A stretch of DNA of 64,000 bases from Taudactylus pleione (Eukaryota; Chordata; Amphibia; Anura; Myobatrachidae), in assembly GCA_031769625.1 (NCBI GenBank), contig JAUIMM010000016.1, forward strand, positions 14,981,001 to 15,045,000. Reading direction: 5' to 3'. The position numbers and the translations under genes are program-made. Shown piece by piece: positions 23,160-34,320 of the stretch. The notes under the pieces were generated by a model. The model was not told the DNA's origin. It was given only the letters and a program-made list of their open reading frames with translations, and made no database searches. Numbering within the stretch: the stretch's first letter is position 1; every line of letters begins with the position of its first letter.

Positions 23160-24234
23160 CAATGAAATGCCAAAGTCATGGTATAGATGCCTAGTATTGT
23201 ATAGGATCCCCTTTAGCCTGGCAAAGTGAAGCAACTTGACGTGACATCTATTCTACAAGTGGACAGAAGACCTCTGGAGAGATGTTGAACCATGCCGTAT
23301 GGATAGCTTCCCATAGGTCCCGGATATTTGTAGGTGGATCCAGGGTGCAAATGGACCTCTCCACCACGTCCCATAAATGCTTAATTGGGTTCATGTCGGG
23401 CGGAAGTGGTGACCACAACATTCATCGGAACTCTCCAGGATGCTCTTTGAAACAATTCTGGACACCTTGGGACCTATGACATGGTGCATTATCCTGCTGG
23501 AATATTCTATCATTGTGCGGCTACATGAAATTTCTGAAGGGCTGCAAATGGTCATCAAGCAATGTAACATATGGGTCACTGGTCAATGACATGTTCAGGC
23601 GGACCAGTGGACCCAACCCATGCCACATGAACACACCCCACACCAATATGGAACCACCACCAGCCTGCACAGCTCATGAAGCCTAGCCACACCCAAACCC
23701 TACATCAGCCCAAAACCGGAACAGTGACTCATTGGACCACACCATGTTGCCAGTCCTCCAGGGTCCAATGAGCGACATCACAAGCCCAGGTGAGGTGCTG
23801 TGTCCGATGTCATACTGTTAACAGGGACACTCTGGTGGGTCTTCTGCTCCTATATCCCATGGAAGCTAGAGAACGCTGTACTGACCTGCTGGATATGCGT
23901 CTGGTACCTCCTGCATTGAATGTGGATGTGATTTGAGCCAGTGTCGCTTGTCTGTTACTACGGACGATTCTGGCCAGGTGATGCTGGTCATGATCATTAA
24001 GCACCCATGGTCGGCCACTGCACTGTCCACGGTGGGTGGTAATGCCTTCCATGAGGTATTCCCGGTACACACCTGACACCATAGATTGAGGAATATTGAA
24101 TGTCAGCACAACTTTGGAAACGGAACATCTCATCCTTTGGGCACCCACTATCATGCCCCGTTTGAACTCTGATAATTCACGTTACCTACCATTAACTTTA
24201 CATACTATCACATGACTTTTGGCACTTCAGTAGG
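23160..24234 (-). mobile_element. Tc1/mariner element with decayed transposase
   Basis: The ends are diverged inverted repeats. The left end reads TGAAATGCCAAAGTCATG. The right end on the other strand reads TGAAGTGCCAAAAGTCATG. Each is flanked by TA, the Tc1/mariner target. The minus strand holds a transposase. Its N-terminal helix-turn-helix region (24154-23810, about 114 residues) includes GRPWVLNDHDQHHLARIVR, a typical Tc1 second DNA-binding segment. Farther on, an FQQDNAPCHRS motif with the second catalytic Asp lies near 23480-23505. An in-frame TAG at about 23525 and frame breaks between the blocks make it inactive. At about 1.08 kb it is short of the usual 1.3-1.6 kb, so a central part is missing. 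Confidence 0.9.
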
Positions 24235-25454
24235 TATACATTATGTCATTAAAAACACCTATGGATAGATGGATGGGATGTTAGGCCAAAAAGGCAGTCA
24301 CCACCTTTGAAATATACAAAAGGGGGTTTATATTAGTAACTCTATTATAGAAGACAATTAGCATTTTACAGTTATTCACCTTTGAAACCAGCCTTTCCTG
24401 TAGTAACTAATAACTGACCATAATTACAATAGTCTATCCCACCTTCTCCTTTGTTTTACTCAGTTAACATTCAGCTTCACTATTGAACTCAGGTGATTGC
24501 ACTAAATTGTCAAATAGAACACTTCAGCGGTTCCTTATAAATGAAGGATACCCAGTGAACTCGGAAAATGACACTTTCTAATGTATTGGTTTAATTACTG
24601 GCTTCAGAGCCATAGATATGAATATCATGATAGAAAGGTTATTCGCAGACAAAGTCATATGCTAGGAGGGTACTTCAGAATAATTGCTTTAATAGAAAGA
24701 TAATTATATATGTATAACATTCTCATTTTTTCAACTAATCCTTTATAGTCTTGTAAGACAGTTTGTTTTCCCGGCAGACGTGGCATTTCTGCCATGTGTT
24801 AAAGCGATTGCATAGGAAGAGCAATGAGGGGAGGGATTGAGTCTATTCAGACCAATTGCAAATGATATCATTTTTAACCACTAATTACATATTACAGAAA
24901 ATATGTTTATTAATAATTGTCCTTATGCTGTAAGAGAATGAATCTAACATCGGATGACCTGCTGTACATATTCTTCTATACTGCATCTTTCTTACTTTAA
25001 TAATGTCACTATATTTTGACAAATCAAAATGACTGATTATAGTGTTTAGTGACCATCTAGCAGTCCTATAGCTGTATAAAAATACAGCTACTACAATGCT
25101 CCACCCGTAGAATGCAGATACCATTTTTTTACACTGCTACAACTGGCACATACCGAATCCCAGGTTATGACTGACCCTTTGCTGTGTTCACTATGTATGA
25201 GTAACCTCCTCAAAATTGTCCAAACTGCAGCTAAAACAAACTAGTGCAATTCAAAGGCATCCTCAAATTCTCATGTATAACACAAAAGAAACAATGGGAA
25301 AGAAAATAACTACTTACATTTGAGGGAACCCCAACCTTCCCACTTTTAGCGGTACTGGACACCCTAATGTTGGAGGTATAGATTTAAATGCAGGGAAGTA
25401 ACTTTCATTATACGTACCGTGAAGTACCACTTTTTCTCAATTTACTTACTGTGT
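24235..25454. other. A/T-rich intergenic DNA, nothing recognised
   Basis: Unique-looking sequence. No frame longer than 79 codons and no inverted or tandem structure that I could detect. Confidence 0.5.
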
Positions 25455-25862
25455 GCCTGATTCATAGCATTTGCGAGCGGGTCGATGTTTGGCCACCGCG
25501 CATGTGCACGCCGGAGCCGGCTCCTACGTGCACATGCGCGAGACCTGGCTAGTGACGGGTGCTCCGTCACTCCGGGTCTCGCACCAAAAAGGGGCGGCTG
25601 TCGATGTTGATCGACAGCTCGCCCCGTTTTGGAGGCGGGTGGGGGGGGTGGCTGACCAAATGGAGGCATTCACCACTGACGAGTGATGTCAGTGGTGAGC
25701 TTCCAGCTCTATTAAGAGCCAGAAGCTCACTGGGGCTTGTGGGAACGAGACCCTACCACAAGGGTCTTGTCACAAGCCCCGATGGTTGAGACCATCGCGG
25801 CCATCACCTGGCTTCTCGCAATAGCTGTGGGTAGTCTTTCAGAGCGTCCAGCTCTGAATCAA
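25455..25862. mobile_element. PIF/Harbinger-like MITE, diverged copy
   Basis: Starts GCCTGATTCATAGC and ends AGCTCTGAATCAA. The interior repeats the family's GC-rich hairpins: GCATGTGCACGCCGGAG with its inverse, GTTGATCGACAGC, and CACTGACG...TGTCAGTGG. Open frames of 71-76 codons within it are repeat translations. Confidence 0.72.
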
Positions 25863-25945
25863 TCTCTGTGTTCCTTCTGTATAATCTTGCATTTTACGAA
25901 TGGATGACAATGGCTGGATTGTGCGTATGGCTGACCATATGAGGG

Positions 25946-26172
25946 CATACTTACCTACTTTAATTAACTCTTCTCCAGGAGAAGCCCAAAGAGGAGATGT
26001 ACCTGACATCTTTGGGGGGCGGGACTCTCCACGTCATTTGGAACTGCCCCTGTTGCGGCAAAATGCTGTGATTCTCGTTATTTTAGCCCCGTCCCTTCAA
26101 TAGAAAGTGGGCAGGACTAAGGAGATCAGTCTACTCTTTAAAAGGTGAGGGGCTACCCAAATATATGCAAGT
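25946..26172. mobile_element. CATACTTACCTAC-family element, copy 3 (short)
   Basis: Begins CATACTTACCTACTTTAATT and ends near ATGCAAGTATATATG. The CTTCTCCAGGAGAAG palindrome just inside and the GAAAGTGGGCAGG motif match the family plan. Confidence 0.65.
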
Positions 26173-26651
26173 ATATATGAGGGGGTACTGAGCTAAGATT
26201 TAAATGGCTCTAACAATGTTTTACTTAAATATCATGCTGGGAGTTATAGTACTTGCCTCACTATGGGCTAACGGTTAATCTTAGCATTTTGGTGCACCTA
26301 CTAATCATGAAAGGAGGCTACTAAGCTAATTACTGCACACCCAAGTGATGCAATGCTAATTGCCTCATATCTAGTTGTGCTTTGCATCCTTACATGTGAT
26401 AGCATAAAAATTAATGTTATGTAACGAGTGGCACAAATAATACAGCTTACATTTGCAAAAAAAGAAAAAAATCTAAAGACAAAGCATTAGAGAAATGGCA
26501 CTACAATGTAATTTGTTACCACATAGTACCATGCTGCACCATGCTATTAAATAAGTATATATGGGGGCAATTTAAATCAGAGCAATGCTGGAAATGTGTG
26601 CGGGATTGCTTGTAATGGTGCGCAGTCAGATGAGTGACATCTGAGACCTAA
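26173..26651. other. A/T-rich intergenic DNA, nothing recognised
   Basis: No coding or repeat signal that I can support. Confidence 0.45.
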
Positions 26652-27249
26652 GGGCTGATTCAGAGCCGGACGCTATTTGCGCTCGCTCGTTCAGAAAATA
26701 GGGATGGCTATTCAAATGAACCGTTCGCTCTTTGCGGTCTGTTCACGCCTCTATGTCTGAACGAGCGAACAAAACTTGCGGTCGTTTTTTGAAAATATAC
26801 GCCCCCTGGCCGCTCGCATCCTACGTCATGTCCGCTATTTATTAGATTAATCGAGTACATCGACCAGCATATGAACTGCTCGCTATTCTTGTGGTTGGTT
26901 TTTGCTACCACAATTTTGGGAGCAGTTCTGGCTATAAAATAACCCAGTGACGTGGTCAATGACGCTGCTGTATTAAATATGCACACCCATAAAACGCCCG
27001 TTTTGACCTTTAAGCACGCCTGCGTTCGGATCTCCACTCCCCGTTTTCAAGCACCTTCCCCTGTTACCACCCACATACGCCTCATTCTGTCACTCAAAAT
27101 AGCAGGCATTCGCTATTTAGCGAACAAACGATTTTCGGCCGCACTGACTGGTTCGCGCATGCGTATTACGATCCGTACGCATGCGCAGTTGGGCAAACAT
27201 CACTCGGAGCGAACGAGCGGCCGCTTACAAGCGGCTCTGAATCAGGCCC
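26652..27249. mobile_element. PIF/Harbinger-like MITE, 598 bp, TAA target duplication
   Basis: Starts GGGCTGATTCAGAGCCGG and ends GCGGCTCTGAATCAGGCCC. TAA lies immediately on both sides (26649-26651 and 27250-27252), the classic PIF/Harbinger 3-bp TSD. Internal inverted modules include GTTCGCTC / GAGCGAAC and GCGCATGCG / CGCATGCGC. Confidence 0.87.
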
Positions 27250-27252
27250 TAA

Positions 27253-28050
27253 GTTCATAATAAATTGTATATGCCTCTATATCTGTCCCTACTCGTCTTG
27301 ATGGTATATGTAGCTCGGTTCAAGAGTATTTTGCTATTAAAGTGAAACTTTAATTCTATGTTGTCTTTAGCTTCACACTGCTCACACTCTGTGATAATTG
27401 AAAAGAAGATATCCACACTTACTTTAAGTCATCCTAAATGTCCTTTTCATCCATTAAGTTTATACAAATGTAAGCACTAAGGGCTTATTTATTAATGCAG
27501 TAATTGCGCTCAATCCTCTGAAAATAGCAGTTTTGGAAGGACTTATGAATTATTTAGTATCAGGGTTATTGATATAAGGGTGTAATACCCTGCTATCGGG
27601 CATATTTACCACAATCCGCATTTAAAATGCAGTTGAGGTGTGTTATATTTGACTAAATGCACATTGCAAATTTAGGAAATATCACAGGAATGTACTAAAA
27701 TTTGCATGCAGGAAAAGACAATGCAAGAAAGCTCTGTCCCTGCGAATTCCCTCTATGCACTTGTCAGTGTAGTTTTCACAAAAAGTACCCGGAGAGTGTG
27801 ACTGTGCATGTGCCGGCTCCCTGCTCCCCATAGAAAAGACATAAAATAACACTTATCTGCCCTGGACTGCTGATCGCTGATCTCCTCTCTGTGACCCAGT
27901 CCGCGGATGTGTGCAGTCAGCTGAGATTCAGTAAAGTGCCGTCCGGAACTTTCACTGTATCTCTGCATGCACGTCGCCCCCTTTTCCTGTGAGTGCCGAG
28001 GCCAGGGTCTATGTCATAGGACGCAGATTACCTGGCCTCGCAAGTAGCCA
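27253..28050. other. Intergenic DNA, nothing recognised
   Basis: No supported gene or repeat. Open frame 27753-27968 on the minus strand has no recognisable domain. Confidence 0.45.
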
Positions 28051-28405
28051 GGAGCCGGCCAGGCTGCATAAGCTAGACAATGTGTGTGATGAGCGATATT
28101 GGATGCAGCGGGCCCGGCGGGGGTGCCAACATCGGTAAGTGTATACACACTTGCCGATGTTGGCCACAACGAACAATGGCAGGTGGGGGTAGCGGGGCCA
28201 TGCTGCATTTGGCAGCATAGCATCGTTAACGATATCCCCAGATTGACCTGTATGTTCAGTCGATGGGGGATATTGTTATCGCCCCATGGGAGCGCACATC
28301 GTCGATTCAGGGCATTCACACTGGATGATATGAACGATATATCGTTGAACAATATCGTTATCATTCATATCGTTCAGTTTAATCGTCCAGTGTGTACGGC
28401 CCTGA
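28051..28405. mobile_element. GCTGGGTACACAC-family hairpin elements
   Basis: Two hairpins are clear. GCCAACATCGG...CCGATGTTGGC sits at 28122-28166. A 100-bp foldback at 28306-28405 starts CAGGGCATTCACACTGGATG and ends CCAGTGTGTACGGCCCTG, with ATATCGTT / AACGATAT pairs inside. The ends and the CCAGTGTGTAC motif link them to the family at 38742 and 61716. Confidence 0.65.
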
Positions 28406-29090
28406 ACAGATATATCTGCAGATGATGGTTGTTCATATACACTGAACAACTATCATCTGTCATCTGGGCGCGGGTCCCACTGGCCAGGGGAGTGTTGCGC
28501 CCCCCTCCCAGTGGCCTCTGCTGCAAATGTACGGGCGGTCAGCTGTACACACAGTAAAAGGACCCAATATATCTGCAGATATATTGGGCATCGGCTGTGC
28601 AGCACAGCCGCGATATGTCTCAGTGGCAAACGCAGGATTTCTAGAGGGGGGTTTCCAAATATTCAATTTTAGAGTGAGTGTGGCCTGTCCATGAAGAAGG
28701 TAGAATTAGCACTTAATCAGCTTTCAAATGCGTGATACAAAGTGTATTGTGTGTCATAATTCCAGCATATACAGGACCGGCAATCACAGTATGGCATTAG
28801 GTGCGGCAGTAGGTCCATCCTGTCTGAGCTGAATGTTTTTATTTTAGATATGGGCACCATTCCAAGAACATGCAGCACTAGGAAAATTCTATTATTTTAC
28901 TATTTCTATTGTGGTAATGGTGTGGGCTGGGGAGGGGGGTTTCCAAGCAGATGGAAACCCCACCTGCGTTTGCCTATGTGTCTGTGATCTATGTTCACAG
29001 ACATATCGCTGGTACACACTGGCTGACGGGCACAAGATATACTGGACAATCAATTGATCGGCCAATATATCTGCCAGTGTGTAACTGGAA
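28406..29090. mobile_element. GCTGGGTACACAC-family element interrupted by a hAT-like insertion
   Basis: The segment GCAGATGATGG...CCATCATCTG and GGCTGTGC...GCACAGCC matches the layout of the intact 38742-38982 copy. It is broken at 28620 by a foreign 350-bp element, then resumes with ACAGACATATCGCTGGTACA and ends near GCCAGTGTGTAACTGG. Confidence 0.6.
28621..28974. mobile_element. hAT-like element nested in a MITE
   Basis: Starts CAGTGGCAAACGCAGG. On the other strand it ends with GCAAACGCAGGTGGGG, an inverted copy. The flanks ATATGTCT and CTATGTCT give an 8-bp TSD with one mismatch, although the outermost bases at the right end appear lost. The GGGGGGTTTCCAA motif occurs at both ends in the same orientation (28647 and 28936). 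No coding capacity. Confidence 0.72.
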
Positions 29091-29241
29091 TTAAGCAGAG
29101 GGAGGCAGCAAAGACTGTCTGACGTGACGGGGAGAGAGATTCAACTACGAGGGGAGTGCCTATAGACTAAAAACACCCTTTGCGGTGGCAGAAGCAGAAA
29201 TTGCAGCTGCTCCCCTGTCCATTCATATATTATGAGTTTAT

Positions 29242-29439
29242 GGGGTCTATTCATGAAGCAGTGAAAAGAGTGGAGAAGTGAGCCAGTGGAGAAGTACCCC
29301 ATGGCAACCAATCAGCTTTGAGGTTTCATTTATAAAGTACATTCTGTAAAATAATAGGTAGGAGCTGATTGGTTGCCATTGGCAACTTCTCCACTGGCTC
29401 ACTTCTACACTCTTTTCACTGCTTCATGAATAGAACCCC
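29242..29439. mobile_element. Palindromic MITE, 'CCAATCAGCT' family, copy 1
   Basis: Termini GGGGTCTATTCATGAAGCAG and complement are inverted repeats over about 30 bp. The inner arms carry AACCAATCAGCT and AGCTGATTGGTT. TAT lies on both sides (29239-29241 and 29440-29442). This family recurs at 41283, 46735, 54454, 57073 and 62819. Confidence 0.85.
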
Positions 29440-29579
29440 TATATATGTTAAGTTAGTGTACCCCATGATCCACACCACATACATTAAAAAAGCCAGACCC
29501 ATGTTAAATTATATGTACTGTAATATAATGCCCTCAATTCACATTTTGCCACAGTGATCAAAATTCACATACCACACAA

Positions 29580-30125
29580 TAGTGCCCCCAATTCACATTA
29601 TGCCACACATGGGTGCCCTTATACACAGCCACACAGTAGTGCCTACCTTACAGAATGCAGCCGCTGATGTGGATGTGATGTGAGCAGCAGGTGGGGAGAA
29701 GCGACCATGAGGGTTGGTACTGCAGGCACAGGCAGGACAGCTCCTCCTGTACCTGGAAGCAACAGCAGGAAGAATGATTAAGGGAGGAGGAGCCAGGGCT
29801 GACAAACAGGAGGGGTCCACTAGCCCAGAGCAGGAAAGTCATGCAGGATTAGGAGGAATTCAGTCAGTGACAGAAGGCATAGCAGCCACCTCCTAACTTC
29901 CAGTGGCTGGGCAGCACGTACATCATTCCTCCTCAAAGACCCTATTAACCAGGGCCGGACAAGGCACAGTCAGTCACACATACCTGTTTTACACAAGTAA
30001 AAAAACGGCGGTGGTCATGGACAGCCCGCCGGCCACCAAGTACACTGCAGTGGCCAGTGGCGCCCTCCCCCTGCTGGACTGCCACGGCACCCAGGGCACA
30101 TGCCCCACCCTAGATACGCCCCTGC
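29580..30125. mobile_element. Probable transposon-derived segment ending CTAGATACGCCCCTG
   Basis: The right end GGGGCA...CTAGATACGCCCCTG at 30085-30124 is the complement of CAGGGGCGTATCTAG, nearly the terminus of the hAT element at 6283 (CAGGGGCATATCTA). I could not find a matching left end or TSD partner. The open frames 29714-29896 and 29903-30187 are probably repeat translations. Confidence 0.45.
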
Positions 30126-30569
30126 CCATCACCTTGCACCTATACCCCAAAAGGGAAGATTTACTTTATACAAGTCCTCTTGCATAAAGTAAAATGCAAA
30201 GCACTGTTGTTAAGCAAACTGCCCTCCAGAAGCAACTGTACCCCGCAGCAGTTGTAACAGCACTTAAGTACCTGAGTATAACAGCCAACTGCTAGTTAAA
30301 AGAAGAAAAGTATGGAAATAAAAGCCACCGGCGCTGCAAAGAACATTTGGTGTTATTACAGCTGTTTTACGCTGCTGTTAAAGGTTGCTAACCATAGAAA
30401 AAGCAAAACAAGAGAGAGAATAACAGCGCTGCGAAACACCTGAAACCTTACAAATATATGATGAAGAATATTAAATAATAATAAAATTAAATAATAAAAA
30501 TAGAAAATAGAACAACTATGTCAGTCACAATTAGATCTATTTAATAATAAAATATAGAAGATAAAAATT

Positions 30570-31910
30570 CAGTATATATTAGACATCATTGGCCAATGAG
30601 AATACACATATAAAATATAATATGATAAAAAATGCAACAAATAACAAAAAAGTAACCAATTGATGTCAATCAATATATAAGTCCTGGCTCGTGGCTCTCC
30701 GCAATGGCCAACCCGGCTGTTGTCTGTGCTGCAGGGCAGTGGCGTGGAACAGACTTCCACGCACTGCTGGCTCAGAAGCGTGATCCGCTAGCCATGTCGT
30801 GTCCCGTTTCGCTGCCCCCTCACATTGCGGAGAGCCACGAGCCGGGACCTAGTGGAACTTATCATTTGCTCCTACAATTACGGCTTACTAAATCTGGAGG
30901 ACGCTGGTGAGTGATTAATCATCACACTAATATATGTCATAACAGTGAGACATTGCTGTTTTCATTTATTGTGGGAGACCACAACTACTTAACTAACAGG
31001 AATTAACTTGAAGATCATTACAGATTCCACTAGCTTGTTCAAGTTGTTACAAATTAAGGGCCTGATTCAGACCCACTCGCGAGCGGCTGTCCGCTCGCAA
31101 GTGGGTCGATGGTGTGCACTGAGCATGCGCACGACGGAGGGAGCTCCGTCGTGCGCATGCGCCAGACGCGACGAGCGAAGGAAAGTCCTTCGCTCGTTGT
31201 GTCCGATCAAAGGGGGCGTGCTGTCAATGTTGATTGACAGCACGCCCCCTTTGGTAGGCGTGCCGGGGGCGTGCCTCCCTGACGGGGGCGTTCCCACGGG
31301 AACGCCTCCCGTCAAAAGCCGGCCCACTGACATCACTAGTGATGTCAGTGGGAGTGATTTTGGCTCTGATAGAGCCAAAATCACTCCGGAGCTTGCGGTT
31401 GAAAACCTCAACCGCAGGCTCCGGCTCGCAATTTCGATGGTCGCGATGGTCTCGACCATCGCGGCCATCAAAATGCATGCTCGTATAGCCTGTGGGTGGT
31501 GACCAACAGCTATACGAGCGTCCAGAAGGACGCTCCATTTTCATGGAGGCCGGCCCTCATTCAGAGCGTGCGCTCTGCTCAGAGCGTACGGCTCTGAATG
31601 AGGGCCTAAGTCTCTTCCGTGGACCTTGTTTCACCTAGACTGATACTTATGTTACACCTTTGCTGGAAATACAACAATAATCTTTTCCCCACATATGGGA
31701 TGTGAAACATCAATGACATAACTACCTTAAATGGTAGCTGATATATAGTACTGTGGTGACCTAACAAATCAACGATTTTCTTTTTTGCTCCAATATTTAC
31801 TATATATTGATTGACATCAATTGGTTACTTTTTTGTGATTTGTTGCATTTTTTATCATATTATATTTTATATGTGTATTCTCATTAGCCAATAATGTCTG
31901 TTATATACTG
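30570..31910. mobile_element. Composite element bounded by ~108-bp inverted repeats
   Basis: 30570-30679 and 31801-31910 are reverse complements with only a few mismatches, both A/T-rich (AATGAGAATACACATATAAA and partner). Between them lie a second inverted pair, CCTGGCTCGTGGCTCTCC (30683) with its complement ending near 30846, and a complete Harbinger-like MITE (31058-31606). No coding sequence. It may be a foldback-type transposon later hit by the MITE. Confidence 0.75.
31058..31606. mobile_element. PIF/Harbinger-like MITE, 549 bp, TAA target duplication
   Basis: Starts GGGCCTGATTCAGACCC and ends GCTCTGAATGAGGGCC, with TAA on both sides (31055-31057 and 31607-31609). The interior is a chain of hairpins: GAGCTCCGTCGTGCGCATGC with its inverse, AAGGGGGCGTGCTGTCA with GACAGCACGCCCCCTTT, CATCACTAGTGATG, and TTTGGCTCTGATAGAGCCAAA. 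This is the best reference copy of the family in the window. Frames of 106-164 codons in it are not genes. Confidence 0.88.
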
Positions 31911-32179
31911 TAGCACTGCGGTTCTCCCGATTTTCAGAGAACCGCATTATGAAAGGGCTGGGTGTCGGCCGGGATACAGAGCAGCAGGTAGCTCCAGATC
32001 TTCCTCCCTGCTGCTCTATGCTGGTGACACTCAGGGTCAGAGGAGCGTGTGCTAAGCCCTGATTGGTGGAGCTCAGCACATGCTCTTCTGACCCCAGCAG
32101 AAAGGATGGGAGTACAGCATGGAGGAAGAAGCTGCTGGCTCCACATCAAGCAAGGTGATAGAGATACCACAGTCTGCTG

Positions 32180-32280
32180 CATGTTTGTATGTATGTGGGA
32201 CCCTGATGTATGTATGTATGTTTGTATGTATGTGTATATGTGTGACTCTGCTTGTGTGTATGTAGGAATGAGATTGTAAA
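32180..32280. repeat. TGTA-rich microsatellite
   Basis: Imperfect (TGTA)n and TGTGTG runs. The same type resumes at 32790-32838 and 33204-33500, so the tract is probably one microsatellite region interrupted by other repeats. Confidence 0.8.
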
Positions 32281-32364
32281 GCCGCTGGTTCAAATCCTGA
32301 CAACATGAGCCCGAAAGGATGAAATGCCGATAGCGAAGGTAAGTAAAGCTAACTCTCCCCTCTC

Positions 32365-32600
32365 CCCCCTCTAACCCTCCCTTAGGGGTGCCTAACCCTA
32401 ACCTCCCCCCTAGTGCCTAACCCTAACCTCCCCCCAGGAGTGCATAAACCTAACCCCCCCCTCCCCGCTCCCTAAACCTAACCCTCCCGGGGGGGTGCCT
32501 AACCCTATCCTCTCCCGGAGGTGCCTAACCCCCTCTTCCCCTAGCCTATCCCTTCCAGGGGGGTGCCTAAAACTAATTCCCCGGGAGCCCTCAAATCTAA
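32365..32600. repeat. CCCTAACC-rich degenerate tandem repeat (telomere-like words)
   Basis: GTGCCTAACCCTAACCTCCCCC-type units (the longest exact word used here is GCCTAACCCTAACC) recur about every 28-35 bp. Although CCCTAA is the vertebrate telomere word, there are never more than two in a row, so this is a minisatellite and not an interstitial telomere. Confidence 0.75.
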
Positions 32601-32838
32601 CCCTTCTCCCCTCCGCGGCTAAGAAGACGCGTGCCCCGGACTTATCTCGCTCGGGCCCGCGTAGTTCTGGATTCCGGCATCGGGATTATGATAAGCGTCT
32701 GTATCTCGAAGTCTATCATACATCCCTAGCCGGTATTCTGCCGTCTGGAATGTGACCGGTGGCACTGAGGCCGCCGGTCACTTAACTACATCCCTGTATG
32801 TATGTATATCATGTGACCCTGTCTGTATGTGTGTATGT

Positions 32839-33203
32839 CATACTTACCTACCCTCCCGGAAGTGTCGGGAGGCTCCCAAATTGTTGAGGAGCCATCCGCA
32901 CCCCCGAAGGAGTATCCACATCTCCCACAACCCGCCCACTTCCTAGTGAAGTGGGCAGGGTGGGGAGATAAATGCCGGGAATCACCGCATAATTGCTGTG
33001 ACTCGCGGCTCCGTATGGAGGGGGCAGAGCTAAATGACGTGAAACTGCGTCATTTAGCCCCACCCCCTCATCACGCTTCCATGATTCGCTGCAATTTGCG
33101 GAGCCTAATGACGTAGTAAGCCGGTCCCACCCCCCCTAAGCAGGCACCAGTGTCTGCTCCCCGGGCATCCCCAGAGAGCAGATACGTAAAGTAGGTAAGT
33201 ATG
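32839..33203. mobile_element. CATACTTACCTAC-family MITE, 365 bp, perfect 13-bp termini
   Basis: CATACTTACCTAC at 32839-32851 and its exact complement at 33191-33203. Internal AAATGACGTGAAACTG/CGTCATTT and CGCGGCTCCG-type pairs. It sits inside a TGTA microsatellite, which hides any short TSD. This is the reference copy for the diverged copies at 11645, 14796 and 25946. Confidence 0.87.
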
Positions 33204-33500
33204 GTGTATGTATATGTATGTATGTCTGTGTGCTCCAGCCTGTGTCTATGTCTGTGTGACCATGCCTGTGTGTTTGTATGTATGTATGTCTGTGTGACCC
33301 TGCCTGTGTGTTTGTATGTATGTATGTGGGTGTGACCCTTCTTGTGTGAATGTATGTATGTATGTATGTATGACCCTGCCTGTATGTGTCTGTGTGTATG
33401 TATGTGTGTGTGTGCAGGTGTGACCCTGCCTGTATGTGTGTATGAATATATGACCCGGTCTGTATGTATATGTACAGTAGGTGTCTATGTGTGACCCTTG
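33204..33500. repeat. Minisatellite of TGTATG/TGTGACCCTGCC units
   Basis: Units combine (TGTA)n with TGTGTGACCCTGCCTGTGTG and recur about every 45-60 bp. The minus-strand Tyr/His/Ile-rich open frames of 107-137 codons are produced by this repeat. Confidence 0.85.
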
Positions 33501-33859
33501 GCTTAGGGGTGCTGTGAGAAAATTCTGAAAAAATAAGGATGCAACACACAGAGAAAGTTTGGGAACCACTGGCTTACAGTATAAATTACCTGCTCACCAA
33601 GGAGTCACCTGTGGAAATACAATTCTGCAGAGGCGTGTTTCATTTTTCCTGCAAACAGAAAAACATACAAAATTCAAGATCTCCGTTATTGTGTCCATAG
33701 CTGTTTTTGTGAAAATTTACTTGCCTAGCTGAAAAAGTACAAAGACAAAAGAATAAAATGCGCTTGCATGTCATTTTTAGGTTTATATGACAATGAACAC
33801 GGTCTTGCCACTGATCATTCGCGATACTTCTGATTGCTGCCACTGACCATGGGGAGGGG

Positions 33860-34320
33860 GTAAAGGCACATTTGGGAATAGGGGTGACGGCAGGGTCAGA
33901 GAAGGGGACATGCTCTGAGGAACACATGGGGAGCGCCGTAGAGATCCCGGTCGGGCCCGGGTAAAGGAGGGGGCGTGGCCTAATCTTGGGAGGTGTGGCC
34001 ACACCCCCTTGAGAGAAAATAAATAAATCACTTTTGCAGCGCCGCATAGCACTGGGGAGGGGGCGCTGTAAGCCCCCCAGCCCGGCGCTAAGCGAGGGGG
34101 AGGCACGATCAATGTGATCGCTCCCCCCCCCACAGCCATAGGAGACTGCTACGGCTGCTGCAGCACCCGCGTGCAGTCTTGCACTGCAGCCCAGCACAAA
34201 CTGTGTGCTGAGCTGCTGTGAGTAAGGGGGGGTGACGCCGGGCCCCGGGCCCCGCCGAGCCCCTCTAGCAAGCCCGGGCCAACTGTACACGCCGCCCCCC
34301 CCCTCTCAGCACACTTGGGG
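33860..34320. other. GC-rich transposon-like segment, unassigned
   Basis: Very GC-rich DNA with GGGCCCGGG words and C/G homopolymers, unlike its A/T-rich surroundings. Frames up to 216 codons on the minus strand (34290-33640) have no recognisable domain and no splice signals in context. I regard this as part of a dispersed repeat carrying the minisatellite that follows. Confidence 0.4.

Noticed and set aside
31008..31544. Open frames of 106-164 codons on both strands
   Set aside because: They read through the hairpins of a MITE; symmetric palindromes give mirror-image frames on both strands.
32380..32560. Interstitial telomere
   Set aside because: The TTAGGG-type word never exceeds two consecutive copies and is embedded in longer C-rich units.
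33136..33569. His/Tyr/Thr-rich minus-strand frames of 107-137 codons
   Set aside because: They are a direct consequence of the TGTA/TGTG minisatellite.
33640..34290. 216-codon minus-strand open frame, the longest in the window
   Set aside because: GC-rich low-complexity region with few stops by composition. No recognisable domain, no splice signals, and the neighbouring minisatellite shares the same anomaly.
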